A DNA stretch of 64,000 nucleotides from Blastococcus sp. TF02-09 (GCF_003319105.1 NZ_QOHH01000012.1:1-64000), one strand, 5' to 3'. Shown: positions 51,401 through 60,799, counted from the first letter of the stretch. A program made the numbers and translations. Notes: generated by a model from the sequence alone, not told the origin.

Positions 51401-52117
51401 ATGCCTTCCGTCAACCGGCGCTTCACCGACTGGGTGGACGTCTTCGAGGACTCCGCGGCGCCGTACCTGGTGCTGGACCGGAACCTGTGCATCTCCGCGG
51501 TCAACGAGGCCTACCGCGAGGCGACCCTGCAGGTCCCGGACGCGCTGCTCGGCCATGGGATGTTCGAGGCGTTCCCCGACAACCCGGAGACGCCGGAAGC
51601 GCGCTCGGTCGCCAACCTGACCCGGTCGCTGGAGGCGGTGCTGCGGTTCGGCCAGCGCGACCGGATGCCGATCCAGCGCTACGACGTGCCTGCGCGAGAC
51701 AACGAGGGGACCTTCGTCCGGAAGTTCTGGCGCCCGATCAACTCGCCGTTGCGCGACCGGAGCACGGGTGCCGTCGTCGGCGTCCTGCACCACGTCGAGG
51801 ACGTCACCGCCGCCGTCGACCGCGCGACGCGGGGAACGAGACCCACGACGGCCGATGACTGCCCGGTGGACGACGTGGCGGTGGCGCTCGCGCACGAGCA
51901 GCAGGTGACCGCGGTGCTCCGTGACCGCGGTGACCACCTGGAGACGGCGCTGCAGACGAATCGCGAGATCGGGGCGGCCATCGGCATCGTCATGTCCGCC
52001 TACAAGGTCACCTACAGCGCCGCCTTCGACATGATCCGCACCGTGAGCACCCAGACGAACCGCAAGCTGCGGGACATCGCGCACGACATCGTCGAGCAGG
52101 GCACCCTGGACGTCTGA
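51401..52117 (+). CDS. PAS-ANTAR regulator (RNA-binding antiterminator type)
   Basis: This 238-residue protein has a PAS-like N-terminal domain (VDVFEDSAAPYLVLDRNLCISAVNEAYREAT) and a C-terminal ANTAR domain (LQTNREIGAAIGIVMSAYKVTYSAAFDMIRTVSTQTNRKLRDIAHDIVEQG), with the Ala-rich three-helix bundle that binds paired RNA hairpins. ANTAR proteins usually prevent transcription termination in response to a signal. No paired ANTAR target was recognised in the window. The PAS domain may sense a small molecule. Confidence 0.85.
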   Translation: MPSVNRRFTDWVDVFEDSAAPYLVLDRNLCISAVNEAYREATLQVPDALLGHGMFEAFPDNPETPEARSVANLTRSLEAVLRFGQRDRMPIQRYDVPARDNEGTFVRKFWRPINSPLRDRSTGAVVGVLHHVEDVTAAVDRATRGTRPTTADDCPVDDVAVALAHEQQVTAVLRDRGDHLETALQTNREIGAAIGIVMSAYKVTYSAAFDMIRTVSTQTNRKLRDIAHDIVEQGTLDV

Positions 52118-52293
52118 CCGCAGGTCGCTGCCACGTCGTGAGGTGCGGGGGTCCACGCCGACGCGGCGGCCGCGTCCTGCGCCGGGCCACCTGCTGGCAG
52201 GTCCGCGGGCGGTCGAACGTCCCTGGACGGGGTGCCGCGGAGAGGAGAAGCGTCGCGGGAGTCGGACCTCCGCCACGACGCAGGGAACGGGAC

Positions 52294-53133
52294 ATGACTC
52301 CTCAGACCGCAGAGACCTGGCCGACGATCGTCCTCGTGCACGGCGCGTGGGCCGACGCGACCGGCTTCGACCGCCAGATCAGGGCCCTCCAGGACCGGGG
52401 GTTCCGCGCCGTCGGGTTCGGCAATCCGCTGCGCGGGCTGCCGGACGACGCGAGCTACCTCGCCGAGTTCCTGCGGACCGTGCCGGGACCGATCGTGCTC
52501 GTCGGCCACTCCTACGGCGGCGCGGTCATCTCGGCCGCCGCGACCGGCAACGCCGAGGTCAGGGCGCTCGTCCTCCTCAACGGCTGGATGCCCGACGTGG
52601 GCGAGAGCATCCAGCAGCTCCTCCAGCAGCACGAGGGCAGCCTCGTGGGCCCCGCCATCAGGCCCGTCCCGTTCACGAGGCCGGACGGGACGCAGGACGC
52701 GGATCTCTACCTGGATCCCGACGCGTTCCACGAGGCCTTCGCCGCGGACGTCGACCCCGCCACCGCGGCCGTCATGGCTGCGGCGCAGCGGCCGTGGACG
52801 GCCTCCGGGTTCGCCGCGCCATCGGGCCCACCGGCCTGGAGGGCAGGAACCCCGTGCTGGTACCTGCTGGGCACCGAGGACAAGGCGATCCCGCCGGCGC
52901 TCCAGCGGTTCATGGCGGAGCGCGCCGACGCCACCGTCGTGGAGGTCGCGGCCTCGCACGTGCCGTTCGTGTCGCAGCCGGAGGCGACGATCCAGCTCAT
53001 CCTGCAGGCCGTCGACGCCACGGTGCCCGCCGCGAGTGGCGCGCAGCCGCCCACGCCGATGCCGCGCCGCGAGGTCGACGGCCGCACCGGGGTGCCCGCC
53101 GGCGAGCGCGACGCCGGCACGCGGCGTCCCTGA
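52294..53133 (+). CDS. Alpha/beta hydrolase
   Basis: This 279-residue alpha/beta-hydrolase fold protein has the nucleophile elbow GHSYGG, an oxyanion region HGAWADATGFDRQI, an acidic member near LLGTEDKAIPP and the catalytic His near ASHVPFVSQPE. This subgroup acts on small esters or lactones, but the substrate is unknown. The C-terminal 35 residues are a low-complexity Pro/Arg tail. The ATG has AGGGAAC upstream. Two hairpin arms (53185-53205) follow the stop. Confidence 0.85.
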   Translation: MTPQTAETWPTIVLVHGAWADATGFDRQIRALQDRGFRAVGFGNPLRGLPDDASYLAEFLRTVPGPIVLVGHSYGGAVISAAATGNAEVRALVLLNGWMPDVGESIQQLLQQHEGSLVGPAIRPVPFTRPDGTQDADLYLDPDAFHEAFAADVDPATAAVMAAAQRPWTASGFAAPSGPPAWRAGTPCWYLLGTEDKAIPPALQRFMAERADATVVEVAASHVPFVSQPEATIQLILQAVDATVPAASGAQPPTPMPRREVDGRTGVPAGERDAGTRRP

Positions 53134-53184
53134 GGTCGCTGCCGGGGGACCCGGCCCCTCAGCGGCTGCGACGGGCTCCGCGCA

Positions 53185-53205
53185 CGGAGGCGGCGGCCGC
53201 CTCCG
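53185..53205. terminator. Terminator between the hydrolase and VWA genes
   Basis: CGGAGGCGG (53185-53193) and CCGCCTCCG (53197-53205) pair perfectly with a three-base loop, between convergent genes. Confidence 0.65.
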
Positions 53206-53236
53206 GGGGAGACGGCCGCCGCGGGCGGGTGTGCGG

Positions 53237-54193
53237 TCAGGGCAGCCGGGGTGACCAGGCGAGCGATCCGCCCGCTGCTCCCAGCGTGACCAGCAGTGCC
53301 ATGCCGGCGAACGCCGAGGACACGTCCTCGCGCTCGGTGGTGGTGCCCACCTGGTCGCCGATGTCCGCGTACACGTCCTGCAGCTCGCTGCTGCTCTCCG
53401 CGGTGTACGCCTCGCCGCCGGTGTCCGTCGCCAGGGTCTCGAGCGCCGCGGTGTCGACCGGGACCGACACCCGCTGACCCTGCACGCTGACCGCGGCGTC
53501 CGCGGTTCCGTACGCGATCGTCGACACCGGGATGTCGGCCCGGGTGGCGATCTGGATCGACTCCTCGATCGAGCGGCCCTGGGTGTTGCTGCCGTCGGAC
53601 AGCAGCACGACCGACGTCGGGGTCGGCTCCTCGCCCTCGGCCAGCGCCGTCTCGCCGGCGGCGGCCACCGAGGCGGCCACCGCCTCGCCGATCGCCGTCC
53701 CCTGGCCCAGCTGCAGGTCCTCGATCGCCGAGACGACGGCGTCCCGGTCGTCGGTGGGCGCGACCTCCAGGCTCGCCGAGCCGGAGAAGCTCACCAGCCC
53801 CACGTCGATGCCGTCGGGCAGCCCCTCGACGAACTGCACGGCCGCCTCCTGCGCCGCCGCGAACCGGGAGGGCTCGACGTCGGTCGCTTGCATCGAGACG
53901 GAGGTGTCGATGGCCACCACGATCGTGGCCGCCTCGCTCGGCACCTCGACCGCGGCGGCGGGCTTGGCGAAGGCCGTCACCATGAACGCCAGCGCCGTGA
54001 CCAGCAGCGCTGCGGGCAGGTGCCGGCGCCAGCGGGGGCTCCGCGGCGCGACGGACTCCAGCAGGTCCACGTCGGCGAACCGCACGGCGTACGCGGTGCG
54101 GCGACGCTGCACGAGCACGTACGCGAGCGCGACGGCGGCCACGGCGAGCAGCAGGAGCAGGCGCCACGGCGCCTCGAAGGACAGGTCGCTCAC
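53237..54193 (-). CDS. VWA domain membrane protein (BatA-like)
   Basis: This 318-residue protein has membrane segments at about 9-27, 60-78 and at the C-terminus (FAGMALLVTLGAAGG), with a von Willebrand A domain between them. The metal-ion-dependent adhesion motif is intact: DTSVSM, with VLLSDGSNTQG. It is the last gene of a MoxR - DUF58 - VWA set; such modules act as chaperone-like systems that insert cofactors or assemble complexes. It is coupled to DUF58 by GTGA. Confidence 0.88.
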   Translation of the reverse strand: MSDLSFEAPWRLLLLLAVAAVALAYVLVQRRRTAYAVRFADVDLLESVAPRSPRWRRHLPAALLVTALAFMVTAFAKPAAAVEVPSEAATIVVAIDTSVSMQATDVEPSRFAAAQEAAVQFVEGLPDGIDVGLVSFSGSASLEVAPTDDRDAVVSAIEDLQLGQGTAIGEAVAASVAAAGETALAEGEEPTPTSVVLLSDGSNTQGRSIEESIQIATRADIPVSTIAYGTADAAVSVQGQRVSVPVDTAALETLATDTGGEAYTAESSSELQDVYADIGDQVGTTTEREDVSSAFAGMALLVTLGAAGGSLAWSPRLP

Positions 54194-55167
54194 GACGGGA
54201 CTCCAGGGGGGACGGCGGCCGGACGGCGCGGGAGGGAACCCGGAGCCGGGCCGCGGAGCGCCCGGCGGCGGGCCGACAGGTGGCGGGCCAGCTCGGGCAG
54301 CCAGTCCCGGTCGGTGCGCAGCAGCACGTGGCCCGCCCCGGCGGCGAGGACGGCGGCGCGCCGTTCCTCGGTGCGCGCGGCGGCCGCTTCGCGGTACCGC
54401 TCCCGGACGGTCCGGGTGGTGCGGACCTCCATCTGCCGACCGGTCTCGACGTCGACGACGTGCAGCGTGCCCACGGCCGGCAGCTCGGTCTCCAGCGGGT
54501 CCTGGACCTGGCAGACGACGACGTCGGAGCGCTGGGCGAGCAGCTGCAGCGGCCGGACCCAGCGCGGCGGACCGCTCGACGGGCCCGGTTCGGCCAGGTC
54601 GCTCAGGAGGACGACCAGCCCCCGTCGCCGCGGCGGCCGGGCCGGCTCCGTGAGCGCCTCGGCGAGGTCCGCGCCCCTCCCGGACTCGGTCCGCGGGGTG
54701 GTGAGCATCAGGTGGCGGAGCGCGAGTGCCGCGTTCCGGCCGGCCCGCGGCGGCACCCGCCGGGCGCCGTCCCCGGTGAGCAGGACCGCACCGACCCGGT
54801 CCCCGTGGGCGCTGGTCAGGTGCACCAGCGCACCGGCGACGGCGAGGGCCAGGGCGCGCTTCTCCGACCGGCGCGTGCCGAGGGCCATCGAGGCGGTGAG
54901 GTCGACGAGCAGCGTCGTCTCCAGCTCGCGGTCGGGCGTCGTCGTCCGCACGTGCGTCTCGCCGGTCCGTGCGGTGACGGCCCAGTCGATGCGGCGGGCG
55001 TCGTCGCCGGGCGTGTGCAGCCGGGGCTCGGCCGGCTCGCTGCCGGGCCCGAGACCGAGCCGCACGTGCTCGCCCTGCAGCAGGCCGTCCAGGCGCCGCG
55101 ACATCTCCAGCGACAGTCGGCGCACCTGCGCCTCCGGCGCGTCCGGCGGGAGCGGGAGGGCGCTCAT
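54190..55167 (-). CDS. DUF58 domain protein
   Basis: This 325-residue soluble protein of the DUF58 family has a VWA-like core (TTLLVDLTASMALG, LVVLLSDLAEPGP) and the DUF58 signature GDDARRIDWAVTARTGETHVRTTTPDRELETT. It probably forms the middle of a MoxR/VWA relay. Very long open readings upstream of ATG 55167 are rejected. It overlaps the MoxR gene by ATGA. Confidence 0.88.
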   Translation of the reverse strand: MSALPLPPDAPEAQVRRLSLEMSRRLDGLLQGEHVRLGLGPGSEPAEPRLHTPGDDARRIDWAVTARTGETHVRTTTPDRELETTLLVDLTASMALGTRRSEKRALALAVAGALVHLTSAHGDRVGAVLLTGDGARRVPPRAGRNAALALRHLMLTTPRTESGRGADLAEALTEPARPPRRRGLVVLLSDLAEPGPSSGPPRWVRPLQLLAQRSDVVVCQVQDPLETELPAVGTLHVVDVETGRQMEVRTTRTVRERYREAAAARTEERRAAVLAAGAGHVLLRTDRDWLPELARHLSARRRALRGPAPGSLPRRPAAVPPGVPS

Positions 55168-56201
55168 GCCACGTACCGCTGCAGGTCGGGGCGGGGCTCC
55201 GCGCTGTGCTGCGACGGGGCGACCGTCGGCTGCGGCATGGTGGCGACCACCCGCGCGACGAGCTCGTCGGCCGTCACGCCGTCGGCGAGCGCCTCGTAGG
55301 AGAGCACCAGCCGGTGGGCGAGGACGTCGACGGCGAGGTCGGCGACGTCGGCGGGGAGCACGTGGTCCCGGCCGCGGAGCAGCGCCAGGGCCCGGGCTGC
55401 GCGCACCAGCCCGAGGCTGCCCCGCGGCGAGGAACCCACGGCGATCAGCCGGCCGAGCTCCGGCAGTCGCCACGCGGCCGGCTCCCGCGTCGCCATGACC
55501 AGCGCGACCGCGTACTCGGCGATCGCGTGGTGCACGAAGACGCCGTCGGTCGCGGCCTGCAGCTCGCGGAGCTCCTCGATCGTCAGCGCCTGCTCCGGCC
55601 GGGGCGCCCGCACCGACATGCGGCGGACGATCTCCATCTCCTCCGACATCGTGGGGTGGGGCACGACGACCTTCATGAGGAAGCGGTCGCGCTGGGCCTC
55701 CGGCAGGGGGTAGACGCCCTCGCTCTCCAGAGGGTTCTGGGTGGCCAGGACGAGGAACGGGTCCGGCAGGGCGTGGGTGACCCCGCCGATCGAGACCTGC
55801 CGCTCGGCCATGACCTCCAGCAGCGCCGACTGCACCTTCGCCGGCGCGCGGTTGATCTCGTCGGCGAGGACGAGGTTGGCGAAGACGGGGCCGAGCTCGA
55901 CGTCGAAGCGCTCGTGGGAGGGCCGGTAGACCCGGGTCCCGACGATGTCGCTGGGCACGAGGTCGGGGGTGAACTGGAGGCGGACGGAGCTGCCGCCGAC
56001 CGTGGCGGCGAGGGTCTCGACGGCCAGGCTCTTGGCGACGCCGGGCACGCCCTCGAGCAGGCAGTGACCGCGGGCCAGGAGCGCGACGACGATGCGCTCG
56101 ACCATGCGGTCCTGCCCGACGACGACCTTCTTCACCTCCATCAGCGCGTGCTCCAGGAGTGCGGAGGTGGTCCTCGGGGGGAGGCTGCGGGGATCGGACA
56201 C
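55164..56201 (-). CDS. moxR: MoxR-type AAA+ ATPase
   Basis: This 345-residue AAA+ ATPase has Walker A GVPGVAKS, Walker B LVLADEINRAPAKVQSALLEVMAE, and sensor-1 LVLATQNP. MoxR proteins act with DUF58/VWA partners to mature or assemble other proteins. The GTG at 56201 has GAGGAG upstream at good spacing. It begins the moxR - DUF58 - VWA operon. Confidence 0.92.
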   Translation of the reverse strand: MSDPRSLPPRTTSALLEHALMEVKKVVVGQDRMVERIVVALLARGHCLLEGVPGVAKSLAVETLAATVGGSSVRLQFTPDLVPSDIVGTRVYRPSHERFDVELGPVFANLVLADEINRAPAKVQSALLEVMAERQVSIGGVTHALPDPFLVLATQNPLESEGVYPLPEAQRDRFLMKVVVPHPTMSEEMEIVRRMSVRAPRPEQALTIEELRELQAATDGVFVHHAIAEYAVALVMATREPAAWRLPELGRLIAVGSSPRGSLGLVRAARALALLRGRDHVLPADVADLAVDVLAHRLVLSYEALADGVTADELVARVVATMPQPTVAPSQHSAEPRPDLQRYVA

Positions 56202-56282
56202 GGGGGATCTCCTCGGTGGGGTCGGCGGGGACCCGGTCCGGCGTGGGCCGGATCGGGGGAGTGCGGTCGTGCGGAGGCGGGG

Positions 56283-56948
56283 TCAGGCCTCGCCGGTGGT
56301 GGCGTCCTGGTCGGACGGGGTCGTGGGCTGGTCGCCGGTGCTGCCGGGTGCGGGAGCGCCGCCCGTGCCGCTGCTGGCGGTGGACGCGATGCGGGTGGCG
56401 GTGGCGGTGTCGCCCTCGATCACCGACGCGACGAGCACGGCGTCGCCGGCCTGCAGGTCGGCCAGGCTCCCGGTCGGTGTGGTGATGCGGGTGTCCTGCG
56501 TGACCGCGTAGGTGCGGGTGAAGCCGTCGGCGCTGGCCACGGTCACGGAGTCGGCGGTCAGGGCGGTCACCTCGCCGGCCTGCATGCCGACCGTGAGCGT
56601 GCTGCCGTCGGCCTGCGGCAACCGGCGCTCGAGGTGCAGCGCCGACGGGTCCTGCTCGACGGCGCCGCGCTGGGGCGGGGCCTCGGGCAGCTGCTGCTCG
56701 CTCGGGGCGGACGGCTGCTCCACCGGCGCCGGCTGCGTCTGCGCCGCGGCGGCGGTCGCCGTCGGATCCGGGGAGCCGGCTGCCACGGCCGCGCCGGTGG
56801 CGACCACCGCGACGGCCGCCCCGCCCGCGGCGACCCAGCGGCGGATCCGGCGCCGCGGCCGCGGGGAACCGGACGGAGCGGGGTCCGCTCCCGCCCGCGG
56901 CTCCTGCCGGGTCCGGGCGCGGTCCTGGTCGAAGACCCATTCCTGCAC
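56283..56948 (-). CDS. DUF5666-like membrane-anchored protein
   Basis: This 221-residue protein has a cytoplasmic basic start (RPRRRIRRW), one membrane segment (WVAAGGAAVAVVATGAAVAAG), a low-complexity Pro/Gln/Ala linker and an extracytoplasmic DUF5666-type domain (GEVTALTADSVTVASADGFTRTYAVTQDT; DLQAGDAVLVASV). The GTG at 56948 is chosen because GAGGAG lies six bases before it. It lies upstream of moxR on the same strand (81-base gap) and may be co-transcribed. Confidence 0.75.
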   Translation of the reverse strand: MQEWVFDQDRARTRQEPRAGADPAPSGSPRPRRRIRRWVAAGGAAVAVVATGAAVAAGSPDPTATAAAAQTQPAPVEQPSAPSEQQLPEAPPQRGAVEQDPSALHLERRLPQADGSTLTVGMQAGEVTALTADSVTVASADGFTRTYAVTQDTRITTPTGSLADLQAGDAVLVASVIEGDTATATRIASTASSGTGGAPAPGSTGDQPTTPSDQDATTGEA

Positions 56949-57206
56949 GCGGTGCTCCTCGTCTGTGACGGCGGGCGGGTGGTGCCCGCCGGTCGTCGGC
57001 GTCGGGACCACCGTCTGCTGCCGCGCTGGAGGGCGGCTGACCGCCGGATGGGGAGCCCCTGTGAGTCGGGGATGCGTCCATCCCGGGCTCGGCGCATTTT
57101 TGCCAACCGCTTACGTGCTCGTCACCTCGCGCTAGCCGGCTGCTCCCTAGCGTCCGGTGCCTGATCGCCTGCGCACCGGAGGGCGACCGGCTCCGGAGGG
57201 GACCTC

Positions 57207-57260
57207 GTGAACCTTCATCTCACCGTCGGCGGCATCCGCGTCCCGGGCGCCGGCTCATGA
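57207..57260 (+). CDS. Very short coupled ORF before the acyltransferase-like gene
   Basis: A 17-residue ORF (VNLHLTVGGIRVPGAGS) starts with GTG after GGAGGGG and ends in an ATGA overlap with the next gene. A TAGCGT hexamer at 57148-57153 may be its -10. It parallels the short ORF at 45078. Confidence 0.4.
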   Translation: MNLHLTVGGIRVPGAGS

Positions 57261-58464
57261 GCGCCGCGCAGCTGACGGCGACCGTCGCCGGCCCTGCCGC
57301 AACCGGGCGCGGGCGGCGCGCTCGCCACGGCTCCGGCGGCATCGCGCGGATCACCGGCCTGGACCTGGCGCGCGGCCTCGCCGTCGTCGGGATGATGGGC
57401 GCCCACCTCGACCTCACCGAGGACCTGACGTGGTCGCCGTCGAGCTGGCAGGCCCTCGTCTACGGCCGGTCCGCCGCGCTGTTCGCCCTGCTGGCCGGGG
57501 TGTCCGATCGCCCTGCTGTCCGGAGGCACCCGCCCGGCGTCGGGGGCTGCGCTGGTCCGTGCACGTGGGCGGATCATGGTGCGCGCCGCGTGGGTGTTCC
57601 TCATCGGCGGGTTGCTGGAGCTGCTCGGCTCGCCGGTCCTGGTGATCCTCGGCGTCTACGCGGTCCTCTTCGTGCTCGCGCTGCCGTTCCTGCGGTGGCC
57701 GCCCCGCCGCCTGCTGGTGCTGGCCGCCGTCCTCGTGGTGCTGGCGCCTCCTGCGTCCCTGCTGCTGTCGCAGGTGGCGATCGCCGCCGACGCCGAGGAG
57801 AGCTTCGCCTCGCTGGTGCTCACCGGGGCCTACCCGGCCCTGTGGTGGGTGGTGTTCGTCCTGGTCGGCCTGGCCGTCGGCCGGCTGGACCTGTCCGCAC
57901 GCCGGGTGCGGAGCGTGCTGCTGCTGGCCGGCGCTGGTGCGGCGATCGCCGGCTACGCGCTCGGCTGGCTGAGCACCCAGCTGCTCGCCGACGGCGTCGC
58001 GTACCCGGAGCCCTCCGACGCCTACGACCGGATGCCGGGGTGGGACGAGGAGACCGTCGGGCAGTGGGACTGGGCCTGGCTCAGCGGAGCCCAGCCGCAC
58101 AGCGGGACGCCGTTCTGGCTGCTGGCCTCGGCCGGGTTCGCGGTCGCCGTGATCGCGGTGTGCCTGGTGGTCGCCGACGCGTTCCCCCGGCTGAGCGTCC
58201 CGCTCGCGTCGGTGGGCGCCATGGCGCTGACGGTCTACAGCCTGCACATCGTCGTCCTGGCGGTCCTGCCCCCCCGACGGCACTTACGGCGGAACCGTCT
58301 GGCTGCTCTACATCGTCGGCGCCGTCGTCTTCGCGGTCACCTGGCGCACGCTCGCCGGCCGGGGTCCGGCCGAGCGGGTGCTCACCTGGAGCTCGCTGCG
58401 GGCCACCGACGCGGACCGGCCTGGTCACCCGCGACCGTCGGGGGCCGGTACCTCCAGGCGGTAG
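57257..58464 (+). pseudogene. Heparan-type acyltransferase-like membrane protein with two frameshifts
   Basis: The gene encodes a membrane protein of about 401 residues with the start ITGLDLARGLAVVGMMGAH and about ten segments (DUF1624/DUF418-like acyltransferase fold). Three frames are needed to read it: the first from 57257 to about 57509, the second from there (IALLSGG... MVRAAWVFLIGG) to a run of seven C at 58269-58275, and the third after it (PDGTYGGTVWLLYIVGAVVFAV), ending at TAG 58462-58464. The total length is two bases over a multiple of three, so two single-base insertions explain it. Sequence error is quite possible at the C-run. It overlaps the end of the response-regulator gene on the other strand. 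Confidence 0.8.
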
Positions 58465-59141
58465 CCGTGGCCCCGCACGGTGACGATGCGAGGCCTGCGG
58501 TCGGCGGCGTCGGTACCGCTCCTCAGGAGCTTGCGTCGCAGGGCGGCGATGTGGACGTCGAGCGTCTTGGTGGAGCCGAACCAGTTCTCGTCCCACACGT
58601 CGCACATCAGCTGCTCCCGGCTGTGGGCGACCTCCGGTTCCGCGGCCAGCTGCGCCAGCAGGTCGAACTCCTTCGGTCGCAGGTGCACCTCCTGCCCGGC
58701 GATCGTGACCCGGCGCCGGGGTGGGTCGATGGTCAGGTCGCCGACGGTGCGCACGGCCGGACGCACCCGGGCCGATCCGCCCCGTCGGAGGTGCGCGCGG
58801 AGGCGGGCGTGGAACTCGGCCAGCCGGATCGGTTTGACCAGGTAGTCGTCGGCCCCGGACTCCAGGCCCACCACGACGTCCATCTCCGTCGAGCGGGCGG
58901 TCAGCATGACGAGGACGCACTCGGGCTGGAGCCGGCGCAGCTGCCGGCAGACCTCCACGCCGTCCAGGTCGGGCAGGCCGAGGTCGAGCAGGACGAGGTC
59001 GGCCTCGGCGGCCGCGGCGCGGGCCAGGGCGCCGCGCCCGGTCCGCTCCCACATCACCTGGTAGGCGTGGCTGCGCAGGCTCGCGGTCAGGACCTCGCCG
59101 ATCGTCGGGTCGTCCTCGACCAGGAGGATCCGGTCGACCAT
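58425..59141 (-). CDS. OmpR-family response regulator
   Basis: This 238-residue regulator has a receiver domain (ILLVEDDPTIGEVL; LVLLDLGLPDLDG with the phosphorylated Asp; YLVKPIRLAEF) and a C-terminal winged helix (VHLRPKEFDLLAQLA; STKTLDVHIAALRRKL; IVTVRGHGYRL). The ATG at 59141 is preferred over upstream in-frame starts with low-complexity residues. It is divergent from its likely histidine kinase (149-base gap). Confidence 0.92.
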   Translation of the reverse strand: MVDRILLVEDDPTIGEVLTASLRSHAYQVMWERTGRGALARAAAAEADLVLLDLGLPDLDGVEVCRQLRRLQPECVLVMLTARSTEMDVVVGLESGADDYLVKPIRLAEFHARLRAHLRRGGSARVRPAVRTVGDLTIDPPRRRVTIAGQEVHLRPKEFDLLAQLAAEPEVAHSREQLMCDVWDENWFGSTKTLDVHIAALRRKLLRSGTDAADRRPRIVTVRGHGYRLEVPAPDGRG

Positions 59142-59290
59142 GCCGACATGCTGGCAGCCCGTGCACCTCTCCGGGACGGGTTCGGTCGCGGCGTCGCTGC
59201 CGCTCGGCGATGCGGTGACAACGGCTCGGGTGCCCGGCATCCTGGCGGGACCGAGCGCGGTGCCGCGGCAGATGCGGAACGGAGAGGCTG

Positions 59291-60643
59291 GTGCGCTCTC
59301 GAATCGTCGGCGTGACCGTCCTGGCCTCGGTGCTGGCCATCTGCCTGTTCGGTCTGCCGCTGGCGGTGGCGGTGCTGCAGTACTCGCAGCAGCAGGAACG
59401 GGCCCACCTGGTGCGGATGGCCAGCGAGGTGGCCATCGACGTCGCCGACGACGTGTACGAGGGCGACCGCATCGATCCCGACGACCTCGAGGACGTCGGC
59501 TACCGCGGCGACGACCTGGACACGGCCGTGTACGACGAGGACGGCGGCCTGCTGGCGGGCGAGGTGCCGGGCCGGCACGGGCGGGTCCTCCACCGGGCGC
59601 TCGACGGCGACGTGAGGTCCGGGTCGCACGACGGGATGCTGCTCGCCGCGGCGCCGGTCGCCCACGGCAACGAGGTCATCGGTGCGGCGGTGGTCGGCGA
59701 ACCCCGCCAGGTCGTGCCGGCCGACGTCGCCCTGGTGTGGGCGGGCATGGCCGGGCTGGCGGCCGCAGCGGTGACCATCGCCTACCTGGTCGGGCGCCGG
59801 CAGGCCCGTCGCCTGGCGGGCCCGCTGGAAGACCTGGAGGAGAGCGCCCGGCGGCTCGGTGACGGTGACTTCAGCGTCCGCAGCCGCACGGGCGGGATCG
59901 CCGAGATCGACTCCGTGGGGAACGCGCTCGACCTCACCGCCGCGCGCCTGGACGACCTGCTGGCACGGGAGCGCGCGTTCTCCGCCGACGCCTCCCACCA
60001 GCTGCGGACGCCCCTGGCCGGTCTGCGGCTGCGCCTGGAGGCCGCCCTCGACCAGCCGCACGAGGATCCCCGCCCGGCCATCGCGGCGAGCCTGGCCGAC
60101 GCCGACCGCCTGGAGGCGATCGTCGAGGAACTGCTCACCCTCGCCCGCGCCGGCCAGGCCGGGGAGGCCGACCGGATCGACCTCCGGGCGCTGCTGGGGG
60201 AGCTCTCGCCGGAGTGGGGCGCGCGCCTGGCGCTGTGCGGCCGGGACCTGGAGGTGTCCGTCGACCCCGCCGCTCCCGATCCCTACGCATCGGCGGCGGC
60301 GGTCCGTCAGGTGCTCGCCGTGCTGGTCGACAACGCCGCCACGCACGGCCGCGGAACGGTCACGGTCTCCGTGCGCGAGGCGGCCGGTGCCGTGGGGATC
60401 GACGTGGCCGACGAGGGCCCGGGCGTGCAGAACACCGACGGCGTCGTCTTCGGCGCGCGGGCCGACCGACGGGACGGGCACGGCATCGGGCTGGCGCTCG
60501 CCCGGCGCCTCGCCGAGGCCGAGCAGGGACGCCTGGAGCTGACCCGCAGGACGCCGCCGGTGTTCACCGTCCTGCTGCCGCCGGCGCCGTTCGAGGTCGG
60601 CGCCGCAGCACCGGACGACGTCGACCCCGCGCGGTCCCGCTGA
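59291..60643 (+). CDS. Sensor histidine kinase
   Basis: This 450-residue membrane kinase has membrane segments at about 7-28 and 150-170 with a sensor loop between, a HAMP region (RRLAGPLEDLEESARRLGDGDFSVRS), the phospho-acceptor box FSADASHQLRTPLAGL, the N-box LVDNAATHG and G-boxes DVADEGPGV and GHGIGLALARRLAE. It should phosphorylate the divergent response regulator. The GTG has GGAGAGG upstream. No signal is known. Confidence 0.92.
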   Translation: MRSRIVGVTVLASVLAICLFGLPLAVAVLQYSQQQERAHLVRMASEVAIDVADDVYEGDRIDPDDLEDVGYRGDDLDTAVYDEDGGLLAGEVPGRHGRVLHRALDGDVRSGSHDGMLLAAAPVAHGNEVIGAAVVGEPRQVVPADVALVWAGMAGLAAAAVTIAYLVGRRQARRLAGPLEDLEESARRLGDGDFSVRSRTGGIAEIDSVGNALDLTAARLDDLLARERAFSADASHQLRTPLAGLRLRLEAALDQPHEDPRPAIAASLADADRLEAIVEELLTLARAGQAGEADRIDLRALLGELSPEWGARLALCGRDLEVSVDPAAPDPYASAAAVRQVLAVLVDNAATHGRGTVTVSVREAAGAVGIDVADEGPGVQNTDGVVFGARADRRDGHGIGLALARRLAEAEQGRLELTRRTPPVFTVLLPPAPFEVGAAAPDDVDPARSR

Positions 60644-60728
60644 GGCCTGGGCCCAGCTCGCGAGTCCGGGTCGGTCCCCCTTCCGGGTGGAGTCCGCTCG
60701 GCTCGTCCGGATCCGTGACCGCTTCGCA

Positions 60729-60755
60729 TCAACTGTTGCTTCTGCCTGCCGTTGC
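60729..60755 (+). promoter_or_regulatory. Possible sigma-28-like promoter of the flagellin gene
   Basis: TCAA (60729-60732), 15 bases, then GCCGTTGC (60748-60755) resembles the TAAA-N15-GCCGATAA pattern of FliA/WhiG sigma factors. It lies 44 bases before the flagellin ATG in an AT-richer stretch. Confidence 0.4.
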
Positions 60756-60799
60756 AAGAGTCGCTGGAGCGACAGTTGGGGCACGAGGGGCGGGGTGGC

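Noticed and set aside
57576-59315. A rightward frame joining the acyltransferase-like region to sequence over the response regulator
   Set aside because: The second half is antisense to the response regulator. The frame exists only because of the frameshifts.
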